Shown here in pieces: positions 12,105 to 21,259 of a stretch of 64,000 nucleotides of DNA. The position numbers and the translations under genes were made by a program. Each line of letters opens with the position of its first letter. The stretch's first letter is position 1. A model generated the notes under the pieces. That model saw nothing but the letters and a program-made list of their open reading frames with translations, had not been told where the DNA came from and did not search any database. This DNA comes from Methylobacterium sp. J-048 (GTDB lineage Bacteria > Pseudomonadota > Alphaproteobacteria > Rhizobiales > Beijerinckiaceae), in the NCBI RefSeq assembly GCF_022829515.1, contig NZ_JAKSYL010000178.1, forward strand, positions 56,559 to 120,558, written 5' to 3'.

Positions 12105-12323
12105 TCAGAGCTGCAGCGCGATACGCTCGGCGGACACCTGCACGGCATCGGGGCGGTGACCGGTCTCGCCCACCGCGTAATCGAATGCGGCCTCCCGGCT
12201 CCGGAACAACCCGCCGGCCCGCCCATGGATCTCGATGGCGACCCAATGGCCCTCGGGATCCTGCCCGACGATGAACCGGGCGGTCTCTCCCGCCGGGGCG
12301 ATGATGTGGACGATGGGCGACAT
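12105..12323 (-). CDS. Small unknown protein downstream of kdpE
   Basis: A 72-residue soluble protein starting MSPIVHIIAPAGETARFIVG. The frame stays open 31 codons further upstream, but this ATG was preferred because the upstream residues have poor composition. The alternation of beta-like strands (HIIAPAG, ARFIVG, HWVAIEIHG) followed by a helix (SREAAFDYAVGE) suggests a small alpha/beta fold. It resembles short proteins of the DUF2188 style that carry a (G)LF.SREAA motif. It is convergent with kdpE. The function is unknown. Confidence 0.6.
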   Translation of the reverse strand: MSPIVHIIAPAGETARFIVGQDPEGHWVAIEIHGRAGGLFRSREAAFDYAVGETGHRPDAVQVSAERIALQL

Positions 12324-12794
12324 CGGATGTCTGGGGTTGCCGCGATCCTCCGGGGACCGCGCGCTCAAACTGGGCCGGGGCACATCAGGGTTCGAGCAGC
12401 AAACCGGGCCGATCACATAAGTGTCCCGTTAGGATCGCCCGCGGGGGACAGCCGGAAGCCGCCACAACCGGCGTTGCCGCGTCTGTTCACAGAGATAGTG
12501 GCTCGCGCTGCCGCGACGCCGATCTCGCCCGACCCGTGAATTTCGACGCTGATTGCGTGCTGGGTCGTTTCTCGGCGCATGTCGCGACCTGGCAATATCC
12601 AGTCGCGCTACGATTATGTTGTCATCGATAAAAAGGACACAAGCGCCATGAATTGATTAAAATGATTCTATCATGTCGGTTGTAGAACAAATTAAGTCTT
12701 AAGCGATCCACGCCCGGCTTGTCTTGAGCATCGATCCGAGATTTGTTGCCCCTTATCGACTGCGGGATGAGATCCATCGGTAAGGGTGTCGGCA
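12324..12794. other. Intergenic stretch, no gene seen
   Basis: Both strands carry only short frames with poor composition. The half from about 12600 is strikingly A+T-rich for this replicon (TAAAATGATTCTATCATG near 12658). It probably serves as promoter-bearing spacer or is of foreign origin. I see no terminator with a T-run and no repeat. Confidence 0.4.
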
Positions 12795-12923
12795 ATGGCG
12801 CGCGTCGTCTCGTTTATTCTACTTCTATCGTCATTGATTTTATTTTCTATCTCGGTCGCAGACCATATCGATCATTGTCCAACCGAAAGGAATGACACTT
12901 CAAGTTCGCTAAAATATCGATGA
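12795..12923 (+). CDS. Possible 42-residue secreted or membrane peptide
   Basis: This frame starts MARVVSFILLLSSLILFSIS and continues through VADHIDHCPTERNDTSSSLK to a TGA. The first 22 residues form a convincing signal peptide or membrane anchor with a basic residue at position 3, ending in a VAD sequence that could be a signal peptidase site. The mature part holds two His and one Cys and is otherwise polar. Codon usage is A+T-rich compared with neighbours, and the upstream AGGG is further from the ATG than is ideal. It is a candidate only; the case rests on hydrophobic pattern. Confidence 0.35.
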   Translation: MARVVSFILLLSSLILFSISVADHIDHCPTERNDTSSSLKYR

Positions 12924-13120
12924 GGGGATTCGGTGCGACTGTGTCGGGACCGAGCGCCCAGGCGCGGCGATCCGCGGCTGCGCAGGTAGCGTGCCGCTGA
13001 ACCACGCAGGAGGTGGGAAGATCAGGGTGAGGACAGATTTCGGCGCCGGGGCCCGAATGGCCGCCACACGAAGGTGTCACCTTCGCCGCTTCAAGGGCCA
13101 GATGATACTGGGATAAGCGA

Positions 13121-13196
13121 TGGCTCCCCGAGCAGGACTCGAACCTGCGACAAGGCGATTAACAGTCGCCTGCTCTACCAACTGAGCTATCGGGGA
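13121..13196 (-). tRNA. tRNA-Asn(GTT)
   Basis: A complete cloverleaf of 76 bases on the minus strand. The acceptor stem TCCCCGA pairs with TCGGGGA, followed by discriminator G and an encoded CCA. The D arm TAGCTCAGTTGGTAGAGCA and the T loop GGTTCGAGTCC are standard. The anticodon loop CTGTTAA gives GTT, so it decodes AAC and AAU as asparagine. Confidence 0.97.
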
Positions 13197-14055
13197 TCAC
13201 GAGCGGGTCTCTACACACCGGAATCGCGGGACGCAAGACCCTGATTGGCGCGATCGACGCACCTCCCGAGCGCGTGCCCTCTGTGAACCGCTCACTTGGG
13301 TGTTTTGCCGGCGCTTAACCAGCAGAGGTGTTGCCTCGCTGCAACAAGCGGTTCGAGGCCCTGGCCGCATAGAGCATGCAAACGTCATCGGGTCGGATCC
13401 GGCGTACGGGTTCCGGTGCGATGCAGCGGGGTCATCCTGCCGTCGCGGCAGCCGCTTAGGGATCGGGCGGCCGAATGCAGCGCTGTCCGATGCCGGCCCC
13501 AACTCGTCTCGATCCAAAAGGCCCGTCCGCTGTGCCCACCGTTCATGCCGCGGTCCTCGACCGGCGATACGCGGACATCCGGCGCGATCGGGATCCTCGC
13601 GTGGGATCCGGCCGCGTCGGCTCGCTCGCCTCGTCCCCGGAGGCCGGGCGCGGGTGCGGGATTGCGACGGCACCCATGAGGCGCGCGCGCTCGACCGCGA
13701 GCGCGGGAGCCGCGTGCCTGACTGCATCGGCCTATCGCTGATCGGGTTCCTGATCGCCGCCGTCGCGGCGCGCGTGATCCTGGCGCATTCCCTTTGAGAT
13801 GGCCCGATCGCGCAATCGGGCAGCGGGCCCGGACCGCGAAGGTCAAGTTTCACGGTGCCAAGACGATACGATGATCGAAGATTTCGAGCGCAATTTTTGT
13901 ACTCCTGGTGCGCATTTTGTCTTCGTGATGATCAGCTAAAGTTCAGATACTGAAGTATAAATGATATGCGTTTGCCGGCTATATTTAACACGGGCGCAAG
14001 CGTTGCTATAGTACGGCCCCGTCCATCGATTCTCACGGAACCCGGTTTCCTCCTC
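13197..14055. other. Long intergenic region between tRNA-Asn and the first chemoreceptor
   Basis: No gene is supported in these 860 bases. The longest frame, 13300-13797 on the plus strand, is Arg/Ser/Pro-rich like a shadow. Its last 25 residues (IGLSLIGFLIAAVAARVIL) do look like a membrane helix, so a very small membrane protein ending at 13797 cannot be excluded. Positions 13850-14000 are A+T-rich and probably hold the promoter of the chemoreceptor at 14056. Confidence 0.4.
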
Positions 14056-15735
14056 ATGCGCATCTCTCTCGGCCTCAAGCTGGCGGCGGTCGTCGGCCTG
14101 CTGGGCTTCGTGGCGGTCGGCATCTCGGCCTTCGCCATTCGCCAATCCCTCTGGGAGCAGGAGCGCGCCGCCGCCACGGACAAGATCTGGAACGCCGGGC
14201 TCCAGGCCGGTGCCTTGGGCCAGGCGATCGAGCATGCCGTGGTGCAGGCCACCGCCCTCTACACAGCCGACGACACCACGGAGGCGCGTACGCGCCTGTC
14301 CGCCCTGCACGACGCCCTGGCGGCGGTGGAACAGGTCCGGGTCCCGTTCCTGGAGGCGATGGAGGATCAATTGCCGCCGGACCGGCGCCGCCGGTTCGAC
14401 CTGTTCGTGAAGGAGTTCGTCGCCTACCAAACCGACACGGCCGAGCTGGGCCTGACGATCTCTCCTAAGGCCGCCCTGATCCAGGCCACCGACGAGGCGA
14501 CCGTGAAGAACCGCGAGCACATGGTCGCGGAGATCGGCCTGCTCGGACGCGAGGTGCTGGCCCGCCTCAACGAGCGCCGCGCCGCCGACGCTGCGGATCG
14601 CCGCAAGGCCCGCCTGGCGCTGATCGCGGTGCCGGCCGTAGCGCTCGCTTTCGGGCTGCTCGCGGCGATCTGGATCATCTTCACGCAGGTCCGGCGGCCG
14701 CTCGACCGGCTGAAGGCCAGCATGACCGCCCTGGCCGCCAACGATCTCGGCCGCACGATCCCGTTCACCCAGCGCCGCGACGAGATCGGCGAGATGGCCG
14801 CCGCCATCGCTGGCTTCCAGACGGCCCTGATCGAGAAGCGAAAGCTCGACGCCGACGCGCAGACGCGCCGCGACCGCGACCGCGTCCGGGCGGAGCAGCT
14901 CGCCGCGGCGACCCGGGCTTTCGAGGGGGAAACGCACCGCGCGGTGGCGGACCTCGCCGGATCGGCGGACTCGATGCAGGAGGCGGCCGCGACGCTGACC
15001 GGCACCGCCGGGGACATGGCCGCCCGGGCCGTCGTGGTCGCGGGGGCCTCGAGCCAGACCGCCGGCATCGTCGACAGCATCGCCAGCGCGGCCGAGGAGT
15101 TTGCGGCCTCCGCCCGGGAGATCGAGGCGCGGGTCCGGCACACGAGCGAGATCGCGGCCACGGCCCTCAGCGATACCAAGCAGCTGGAATTCACGGTCTC
15201 GAGCCTGTCGCAGGCGGCGGCCGAGATCGACGCGGTCGTGACCCTGATCCGTACGGTCGCCGAGCAGACCAACCTGCTCGCCCTCAACGCCACGATCGAG
15301 GCGGCCCGGGCCGGGGCCGCGGGGCGCGGCTTTGCCGTGGTGGCCGCGGAGGTGAAGGCGCTCGCCGGCCAGACGGCGCTGGCCACCGACCGCATCACCG
15401 GGCAGGTCGGGGCGATCCAGGGCGCCGCGTCCAACACCGTCGACGCCATCGCGTCGATCGGCGAGACCATCGCCCGGATGAGCTTGATCGCCTCCGAAGT
15501 GGCCCAGGCGGCGGACCAGCAGGGCGCCGCCAGCCAGGAGATCGCCCGCGCCATCGCGGATGCGGCGACGGATTCCCACAAGGTCTCGGAGAGCGTCGGC
15601 GGCGTGCGCGCCGCCGCTGCGTCCAACGAGGTTCAGGCCGAGCAGGTGCGGGGCAGCGCCTCCCGGGTGAGCACCGGGACCCGGACCCTCCAGCAGGCGA
15701 TCGAGACCTTCCTGGGTCAGGTGCACGCCGCCTGA
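14056..15735 (+). CDS. Methyl-accepting chemotaxis protein (tandem copy 1)
   Basis: A 559-residue chemoreceptor. A membrane helix at about residues 8-28 is followed by a helical periplasmic sensor of about 160 residues, a second membrane helix near 190-210, and a HAMP domain near 211-263 ([20 protein letters not shown]). The signalling domain has the hallmark tip [18 protein letters not shown] near 422-439. Such proteins pass ligand signals through CheW to the CheA kinase. The start [12 protein letters not shown] was chosen to match the N-terminus of the paralogue at 16798. The last residues FLGQVHAA resemble the short C-terminal ends of receptors lacking a CheR-tether pentapeptide. The ligand is unknown. 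Confidence 0.93.
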   Translation: MRISLGLKLAAVVGLLGFVAVGISAFAIRQSLWEQERAAATDKIWNAGLQAGALGQAIEHAVVQATALYTADDTTEARTRLSALHDALAAVEQVRVPFLEAMEDQLPPDRRRRFDLFVKEFVAYQTDTAELGLTISPKAALIQATDEATVKNREHMVAEIGLLGREVLARLNERRAADAADRRKARLALIAVPAVALAFGLLAAIWIIFTQVRRPLDRLKASMTALAANDLGRTIPFTQRRDEIGEMAAAIAGFQTALIEKRKLDADAQTRRDRDRVRAEQLAAATRAFEGETHRAVADLAGSADSMQEAAATLTGTAGDMAARAVVVAGASSQTAGIVDSIASAAEEFAASAREIEARVRHTSEIAATALSDTKQLEFTVSSLSQAAAEIDAVVTLIRTVAEQTNLLALNATIEAARAGAAGRGFAVVAAEVKALAGQTALATDRITGQVGAIQGAASNTVDAIASIGETIARMSLIASEVAQAADQQGAASQEIARAIADAATDSHKVSESVGGVRAAAASNEVQAEQVRGSASRVSTGTRTLQQAIETFLGQVHAA

Positions 15736-16797
15736 GACGCCACGCGCCACGCCGCATGGTGGCAGCAGGAAACGCGGCTTGCATGCGGTCGGACCGTGAG
15801 GATCGAAAACCGTGGATGCCCGATCGGACGTCCACGGTTCATGGGCCTTCCCAAGAAGTCTGGCAGGCCGCGCCGATACGAAACCGGTCCAGTCCGGTCG
15901 ACGCTGATCCCACCCGCGCTCGCCTCCCGTATCGCCAGCATCGGCGCCCCTCGAACGCGGCCTTCGGAGACCCTTGCGATCCCTGGCGGAGTCTGTCGAG
16001 GGTGATGCTGTGGGTCACTGTGTCATGACGCGGTCGAGGATGGAGCAAGCGCGTTTCGGTGCGCGCTGACGCGCTCGCTTGCGCCGAACCGGCAAACGCT
16101 TCCGTGGCGCGCGCAAGCGGATACAACTGAACAGTCCGGCCTCGTTCGCCGCCACCCTGTCGCGCACCGCCTCGACCCGCGGTGCGCCGGTTGATCCCGG
16201 TCGCCTGCGCAGGTGAGCGAACCACGCTGCTCGCTTCGTCGGCCGTCATCCCGATTGCCGCATCTCTGAACACAAAACTCAAAGGCGTAAGACGCGGATG
16301 TTTCTGTTTCCGCTTTCTCATTCGGTATCTTTTGTTTGACTGCTCAAATAAACGACTCGGGTAAATATTGTAAAGGAACAACCTTCAAAAATTAGCGGAT
16401 ATTTATAGATTCGGCGCTCAAGTATTGACAACTTTGACGTGTATTGACGGCTAAAATCTTTACCGGTATCTCTATAGGTGCGATGAAATCAGCCTAGACG
16501 CCCTGACTTGCCTGCCCATGTCTGCATTGCCGATCGCCGGTCCCACGGCGTTGTCCCGTCATCGTCGCTCTCACCGATCAAGTCGGGCTGAGTTTCGGCC
16601 CTGCGGATAGCTCGTCCGCATCGTTCCTGGCGATCCGAGCCACGTTCGACGGTGGCTGTGGGGCGCTTCCCGAAGACCGGACTGGCTTCCCGAGGGATCA
16701 CCGCATCGTCTCGGGACTGCATATTCACCCCTCGACACATTGCATTGCGGCGACGCCATCGCGCGTCGGTACGATTGAGAAGGCCCTTGTGTTCCAG
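15736..16797. other. Intergenic region between the tandem chemoreceptors
   Basis: No gene is supported in about 1060 bases. A perfect 9-bp inverted repeat (15808-15816 with 15831-15839, AACCGTGGA) 72 bases after the receptor could form a hairpin and end transcription, but has no T-run. The 16300-16470 part is A+T-rich. It contains three TTGAC pentamers at 16425, 16434 and 16444 spaced 9-10 bases apart, which might mark a promoter or a regulator-binding array for the next receptor. Open frames over 16490-16990 overlap the following gene and look like shadows. Confidence 0.45.
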
Positions 16798-18486
16798 ATG
16801 CGCAATTCTTTCGGCCTGAAGCTCGCCGCGGTTGTCGGCCTGCTGGGCTTCGTGGCGGTCGGCATCTCGGCCTTCGCCGTCCGGCAATCGTTGTGGGAGC
16901 AGGAGCGTGCTGCCGTCACGGACAGGATCTGGAATGCCGGCCTCCAGGCCGGGGCACTCGGCCAGGCGATCGAGCACGCGGTCGTGCAGGCCACCGCCCT
17001 CTACACCGCCGAAGACACCACCGAGGCGCGCACACGCTTGTCCGCATTACAGGAGGCCTTGGCCGCGGTGGAGCAGGTCCGCGTCCCGTTCCTGGAGGCG
17101 ATGGAGCACCACCTGCCGCCGGAGCGCCGGCGCAAGTTCGACCTGTTCGTCAAGGAATTCGTCGCCTACCAGACCGAGACGGCCGAACTCGGCCTGACGA
17201 TCTCGCCGAAGGCGGCCCTGATCCAAGCGACCGACGAGGCGACGGTGAAGAACCGCGAGCGCATGATCGCGGAGATCGGCTCGCTCGGTCGCGAGGTGCT
17301 TGCGCGTCTCAACGACCAGCGCGCGGCAGGCTCCCTGGAGCAAAGCCGGGCCATCGTCGCGCTGATCGTGTTGCCGGCCGTGGCGCTCGCCTTGGCGCTG
17401 GTCGCCGCGATCTGGATCGTCGTCGCCCAGATCCAAAGACCCCTGGCGCGGCTGAAAGCTGCCATGCAGGCCCTGGCCGCCGATCGGCTCGACGAAGCGG
17501 TTCCGTTCACCGATCGGCAGGACGCGATCGGCCAGATGGCCCACACCATCGCGGCGTTTCAGGCGGCGATGATCGAGAGGCGTACCCTCGATGGCGATGC
17601 GCGGGCGCGCAATGCCCGGGACCTCGTCCGGGCCGAGCGGCTGGCCGCGGCGACCCGGGCCTTCGAGAGCGAGACCCATCGCACGGTGACGGATCTCGCC
17701 GCCCTGGCGGAGGCCATGCAGGCCTCGGCCGACGCGCTCTCGGGCCTCGCCGGCGAGACGACCGCGCAGGTGGCCGTCGCCGCGGAGGCGTCCGACCAGA
17801 CCGCCGGCGTCGTCGTCAGCATCGCCGGTGCCGCCGAGGAATTGTCGGTCGCGGCCCGGGACATCGAGAGCCAGGTGCGGCACACGAGCGTGATCGCGTC
17901 GACGGCGCTCTCCGACACGCAGGGGTTGGTGGCGACGGTGACGGCCCTCGCGCAGGCGGCCGACGAGGCCGGGACCGTGATCGCGTTGATCCGCGCGGTC
18001 GCCCAGCAGACCAACATGCTGGCCCTCAACGCTACGATCGAGGCGGCGCGCGCCGGTGCGGCGGGCCGCGGCTTTGCCGTGGTCGCCACCGAGGTCAAGA
18101 ACCTGGCGGCGCAGACCGCGCAGGCGACCGACCGCATCGCCCATCACATCGGGGCGATCCAGGCGGCGGCCGCCGACACGGTCGGGGCGATCGGCTCGAT
18201 CGGCACGGTGGGCCAGACGATCGCGCAGATGAGCTCCATCGCCTCCGAGGTCGCGGTGGCGGCGGACCAGCAGGGGCAGTCGAGCCAGGTGATCGCCCGG
18301 GCGATCACCAGCGCGGCGCTGGAATCCCGAAAGGTCTCGGACAGCGTGGCGGGCGTACGCGCCACCGCGGCCTCGAACGAGCAGCAGGCCGAGCATGTCC
18401 GGAGCAGCGCCCTGCAGGTGAATGCCGGCACGCACAGCCTGCAACGGGCGATCGAGACGTTTCTGGCCCAGGTCGCGGCAGCCTGA
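16798..18486 (+). CDS. Methyl-accepting chemotaxis protein (tandem copy 2)
   Basis: A 562-residue chemoreceptor with the same layout as the copy at 14056: membrane helix, helical periplasmic sensor, second membrane helix near 190-210, HAMP, and a signalling domain with tip [18 protein letters not shown]. By eye the first 176 residues differ from copy 1 at about 19 positions, while the HAMP and signalling half differ much more and carry a 3-residue insertion ([12 protein letters not shown]). The ATG at 16798 was chosen over a GTG nine bases upstream because it aligns with copy 1. This is a clear gene duplication; both copies probably sense related signals. Confidence 0.93.
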   Translation: MRNSFGLKLAAVVGLLGFVAVGISAFAVRQSLWEQERAAVTDRIWNAGLQAGALGQAIEHAVVQATALYTAEDTTEARTRLSALQEALAAVEQVRVPFLEAMEHHLPPERRRKFDLFVKEFVAYQTETAELGLTISPKAALIQATDEATVKNRERMIAEIGSLGREVLARLNDQRAAGSLEQSRAIVALIVLPAVALALALVAAIWIVVAQIQRPLARLKAAMQALAADRLDEAVPFTDRQDAIGQMAHTIAAFQAAMIERRTLDGDARARNARDLVRAERLAAATRAFESETHRTVTDLAALAEAMQASADALSGLAGETTAQVAVAAEASDQTAGVVVSIAGAAEELSVAARDIESQVRHTSVIASTALSDTQGLVATVTALAQAADEAGTVIALIRAVAQQTNMLALNATIEAARAGAAGRGFAVVATEVKNLAAQTAQATDRIAHHIGAIQAAAADTVGAIGSIGTVGQTIAQMSSIASEVAVAADQQGQSSQVIARAITSAALESRKVSDSVAGVRATAASNEQQAEHVRSSALQVNAGTHSLQRAIETFLAQVAAA

Positions 18487-18526
18487 TACGGAAGCCGGCT
18501 GAATCGCTGGGACTGCTGTCCTGGGT

Positions 18527-18618
18527 CGTCATTGCGAGCGCAGCGAAGCAACCTAGGGACGCGCCACATCTGGGGATCGCGCGCTGCACTGGGTTGCTTC
18601 GCTATGCTCGCAATGACG
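18527..18618. repeat. Palindromic intergenic repeat, copy 1 (92 bp)
   Basis: The ends are an inverted repeat: CGTCATTGCGAGCGCAGCGA at the left and its near complement ending TGCTCGCAATGACG at the right. The whole 92 bases aligns, in reverse orientation, with the element at 55106-55197, including the middle. This repeat family, recognised by its cattgcgagcgcagcgaagcaa arms, is widespread in proteobacterial intergenic DNA. It can fold into a long hairpin in RNA and lies 41 bases after the chemoreceptor stop. Confidence 0.85.
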
Positions 18619-18768
18619 GCGTCGGGCGTCGCGAAGTCTTTAGCGGGAAACCAATGACGCATCATCGCGCAATCGATGCCGGCCGTTCGGCGCGACGTTC
18701 TGGACGGGCCGTATGACCGTTGCTGACACCCGCGTGATGATCGCGATGGCGTTCAAATATGCAAAAAA

Positions 18769-18842
18769 TGGAGGCCTCGCCCGGAATCGAACCGGGGTGC
18801 AAGGATTTGCAGTCCTCTGCGTAACCACTCCGCCACGAGGCC
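18769..18842 (-). tRNA. tRNA-Cys(GCA)
   Basis: A complete 74-base cloverleaf on the minus strand. The acceptor stem GGCCTCG pairs with CGAGGCC, the discriminator is T, and CCA is encoded. The anticodon loop CTGCAAA gives GCA. The T loop GGTTCGATTCC is standard. Directly downstream, on the transcribed strand, comes a run of six T residues (revcomp of 18763-18768) that may act as the terminator. Confidence 0.97.
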
Positions 18843-19008
18843 CCTCGTCGCGACGCCGAGGCGTCGCCCTCGGAGCCTGGCGGCCGGCTCCGGGTGGGCG
18901 TCTCTAGCAGAGGTGGGCGGCGGCAGGCAACGGCCGGTATGCGGCTTCTACGCAGGAATATGCGGGTCGATGGCAGTCGTGCCGGTCTTCGATGGGGCGG
19001 CGGACCCG

Positions 19009-19866
19009 TCAGCTCTGCCAGACCCGGGGCATCGGCCGATCACGGTAGCGGGCCAGGACACGGGCAACGAGGCTGCGCAAGGGACCGACCCCGTCCGACA
19101 GTGCGCGGATGGCGAGGTGGCCGTTCCAGGCACTTGCGGCGGCTTCGATTCCCGGCGCGGCGGCATCTTCCAAGAGAGCGCGGGCTTCCTCCAAGCGCCC
19201 CTCTGCGCCCGCGGAGACGTCCAGCAGGGTCGCGCAGGCCCGGGCGCCGCCGCCGATCGCCGGCCGGGCCAGGAGATCGGAGATCGGGCCATCGAGAAAC
19301 AAACTGTCGGCGTAGACGAGCCGGCCGGCCCGGCGCACGCGCCAGGCATCCGCGAACAGGCCGTCCGTGATCCGCTCGCCTTGGGCGGCGCGCCCGAAGG
19401 CCACGATCTCGACGGCGAGCAGGGCGGCGCCCTCGGCCAAATCCGCCTCGAAACGCCGCCGCACCCGGGCGCGATCGAACAGGATCGTCTCCTGCGGCAG
19501 CCAGGCCAGTCGGGCCCCCTCCCCCAGGGTGACGCGGTTCTCGATCCGGCTCACCGGCCCGTCCGAGCGATAGATTTTTTCGGCCGCCGTGGTGGTCAGC
19601 ACGAGGTCAGCCCTCGGGGCGAGATCCAGGGCGATCGTGAAGGCATCGCCGCACGCGACCCCGCCCGCGGTGTTGACCAGGACCGCCTCCAGCGCCCCCT
19701 CCCCGCGCGGGAAGCGCAGCCTTGACGGGCCGGATTCGGCAAGATCCAGGATCCGGGTCGGGCCGGCGCCGCCGACCGGCCCGGCGCGCAGGTGGACGCG
19801 CCCGTTCGACCGCTGGCGGGCCGGTGCCTCGGCTGGGTCGTGAGCGTCCGCTTGGCCGCCCGCCAT
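19009..19866 (-). CDS. ureD: Urease accessory protein UreD
   Basis: A 285-residue protein with the UreD family blocks VNTAGGVACGDAF (about 64-76), LTTTAAEKIYRS (about 89-100) and GARLAWLPQETILFDRA (about 117-133). UreD (UreH) is the scaffold that, with UreF and UreG, delivers nickel to apo-urease in the cytoplasm. The ATG shares one base with the TGA of the arginase gene upstream, so the two are translationally coupled. No urease structural or other accessory gene is in the window. UreD is normally found beside ureABC, so its pairing with arginase is notable. Confidence 0.9.
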   Translation of the reverse strand: MAGGQADAHDPAEAPARQRSNGRVHLRAGPVGGAGPTRILDLAESGPSRLRFPRGEGALEAVLVNTAGGVACGDAFTIALDLAPRADLVLTTTAAEKIYRSDGPVSRIENRVTLGEGARLAWLPQETILFDRARVRRRFEADLAEGAALLAVEIVAFGRAAQGERITDGLFADAWRVRRAGRLVYADSLFLDGPISDLLARPAIGGGARACATLLDVSAGAEGRLEEARALLEDAAAPGIEAAASAWNGHLAIRALSDGVGPLRSLVARVLARYRDRPMPRVWQS

Positions 19867-20834
19867 CAATGGCGGCCGTTCTGATCGCTCGACACCGCTT
19901 CGATCGCCTGCGTCGGCCGGTCCAGGATGCGCCGGCCGAACAGGCTCGCCACCAGCTCGACCAGCACCCGGGCGCTGCGACCCCTGTCGTCGAGGAACGG
20001 GTTCAGCTCGACCACGTCGAGGGACCGGACCAGCCCGGAATCGTGCAGCATCTCCATGATCAGGTGCGCCTCGCGGAAGGTCGCGCCCCCCGGCACGGTG
20101 GTGCCGACGCCGGGGGCGATCGACGGGTCGAGGAAGTCCACGTCGAGACTGACATGCAGATGCGCGCCGTCCCGGGCCACGCGGTCGAGCACGCGCCGCA
20201 GGGGCGCGACGACACCGAACTCGTCGATGGTGCGCATGTCGGTGACGCCGACCCGGCGGGCCGTCACCAAAGCCCGCTCGCCGGCGTCGATCGAGCGCAG
20301 TCCGAACAGGTGGACGTGCTCCGGCGGCAGCGGGGCCGGCGCCGGCTCGGCGAACAGCCTGGGGAAGCCCGGCTCGCCGCAGAGCGCCGCCAGAGGCATG
20401 CCGTGGACGTTGCCCGAGGGCGAGGTCTCGGGCGTGTTGAAATCGGCATGGGCGTCGAGCCAGAGCACGAACAGCGGCCGGCCCTCCCGGGCGCAGTGGC
20501 GCATCGCCCCGTCCACCGAGCCGAGCGACAGGCTGTGGTCACCGCCGGCGGCGAGCGGTATGGACCCCGCCCCGAGAGCGGCCTCGACCGCCCGGGACAG
20601 GGCGCGGGTCCAGGCCGCGACGGCGGGCAGGCCCCGTCCGTCGGCCGGCCCGTCCGGCGCGACGTCGCCGTGATCGACCACCGCGTGGCCGAGATCGGAC
20701 AGGGCCCGGGCGAGGCCGGCCGTACGGAGCGCCGCCGGGCCCATGAGCGCGCCGGGCTCGCTGGTGCCGACCTCGATCGGAGCCCCGATCAGCGCGATCC
20801 GGCGCGCCTCGTCTCGGCTGGTCTGGCTCATCAT
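19866..20834 (-). CDS. rocF: Arginase
   Basis: A 322-residue ureohydrolase that splits L-arginine into ornithine and urea with a dinuclear manganese centre. Metal ligands are visible as D99-H100 in GGDHS, D127, H129 and D131 in LDAHADFN, and two Asp in SLDVDFLDPSIAPGVGT (about 229-245). The substrate loop block VHGMPLAALCG follows near 143-153. The length is typical of bacterial arginase. The start may be either of the two adjacent ATG codons. Coupling with ureD at the 3' end ties urea production to urease maturation. Confidence 0.92.
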   Translation of the reverse strand: MMSQTSRDEARRIALIGAPIEVGTSEPGALMGPAALRTAGLARALSDLGHAVVDHGDVAPDGPADGRGLPAVAAWTRALSRAVEAALGAGSIPLAAGGDHSLSLGSVDGAMRHCAREGRPLFVLWLDAHADFNTPETSPSGNVHGMPLAALCGEPGFPRLFAEPAPAPLPPEHVHLFGLRSIDAGERALVTARRVGVTDMRTIDEFGVVAPLRRVLDRVARDGAHLHVSLDVDFLDPSIAPGVGTTVPGGATFREAHLIMEMLHDSGLVRSLDVVELNPFLDDRGRSARVLVELVASLFGRRILDRPTQAIEAVSSDQNGRH

Positions 20835-21259
20835 CCGGTCCCCTCGGTCCAGGTGGAGGTCTTCGGTGAAAATCTTGGCGCTTCCCCAATGCTCTAGGCG
20901 GAGTCGCCTGGGCAGGCCACCGATTCGCGCCCACGCGTCCCGATCGCCAGCAAGCGCCGGGCCCGAGCGTCCATGAGCGCGGTCGCGGCGGCTGGGCGGA
21001 GCCGTCCGGCGCGCAGAACGGGTCGTCTTGCGCGCAGCATTGGTTTTCGAAGGCCGTCTTCATGCGGATCCGGCGCTTTTTCTTGAACAGCCGGCTCTTT
21101 TGTGTGGATGCTGTTCGAGAAATATTGGATGGTCTATTGTGCGGATAGATTGACAATTGCGCAGCAAACTCCCGCTATCTGGCCGATATTTACCGTATTT
21201 TAGTGACATTGCCCTTAGGTTGCGCCGATTTGACCATATGAAGACGTTATAGGCCTATC
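20835..21259. other. Divergent intergenic region between arginase and a chemoreceptor
   Basis: About 425 bases with no supported gene. The left half is G+C-rich and the right half (21100-21250) is A+T-rich and should hold the promoter of the rightward chemoreceptor. A minus-strand frame through 21156 continues into the arginase shadow and has unlikely composition. No repeat or RNA element is recognised. Confidence 0.4.

Noticed and set aside
13300..13797. 165-residue plus-strand frame upstream of the first chemoreceptor
   Set aside because: Arg/Ser/Pro-rich shadow-like composition for most of its length; only the last 25 residues look like a membrane helix, too little to call.
18713..18907. 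64-residue frame
   Set aside because: It overlaps the tRNA-Cys gene and takes much of its sequence from it.
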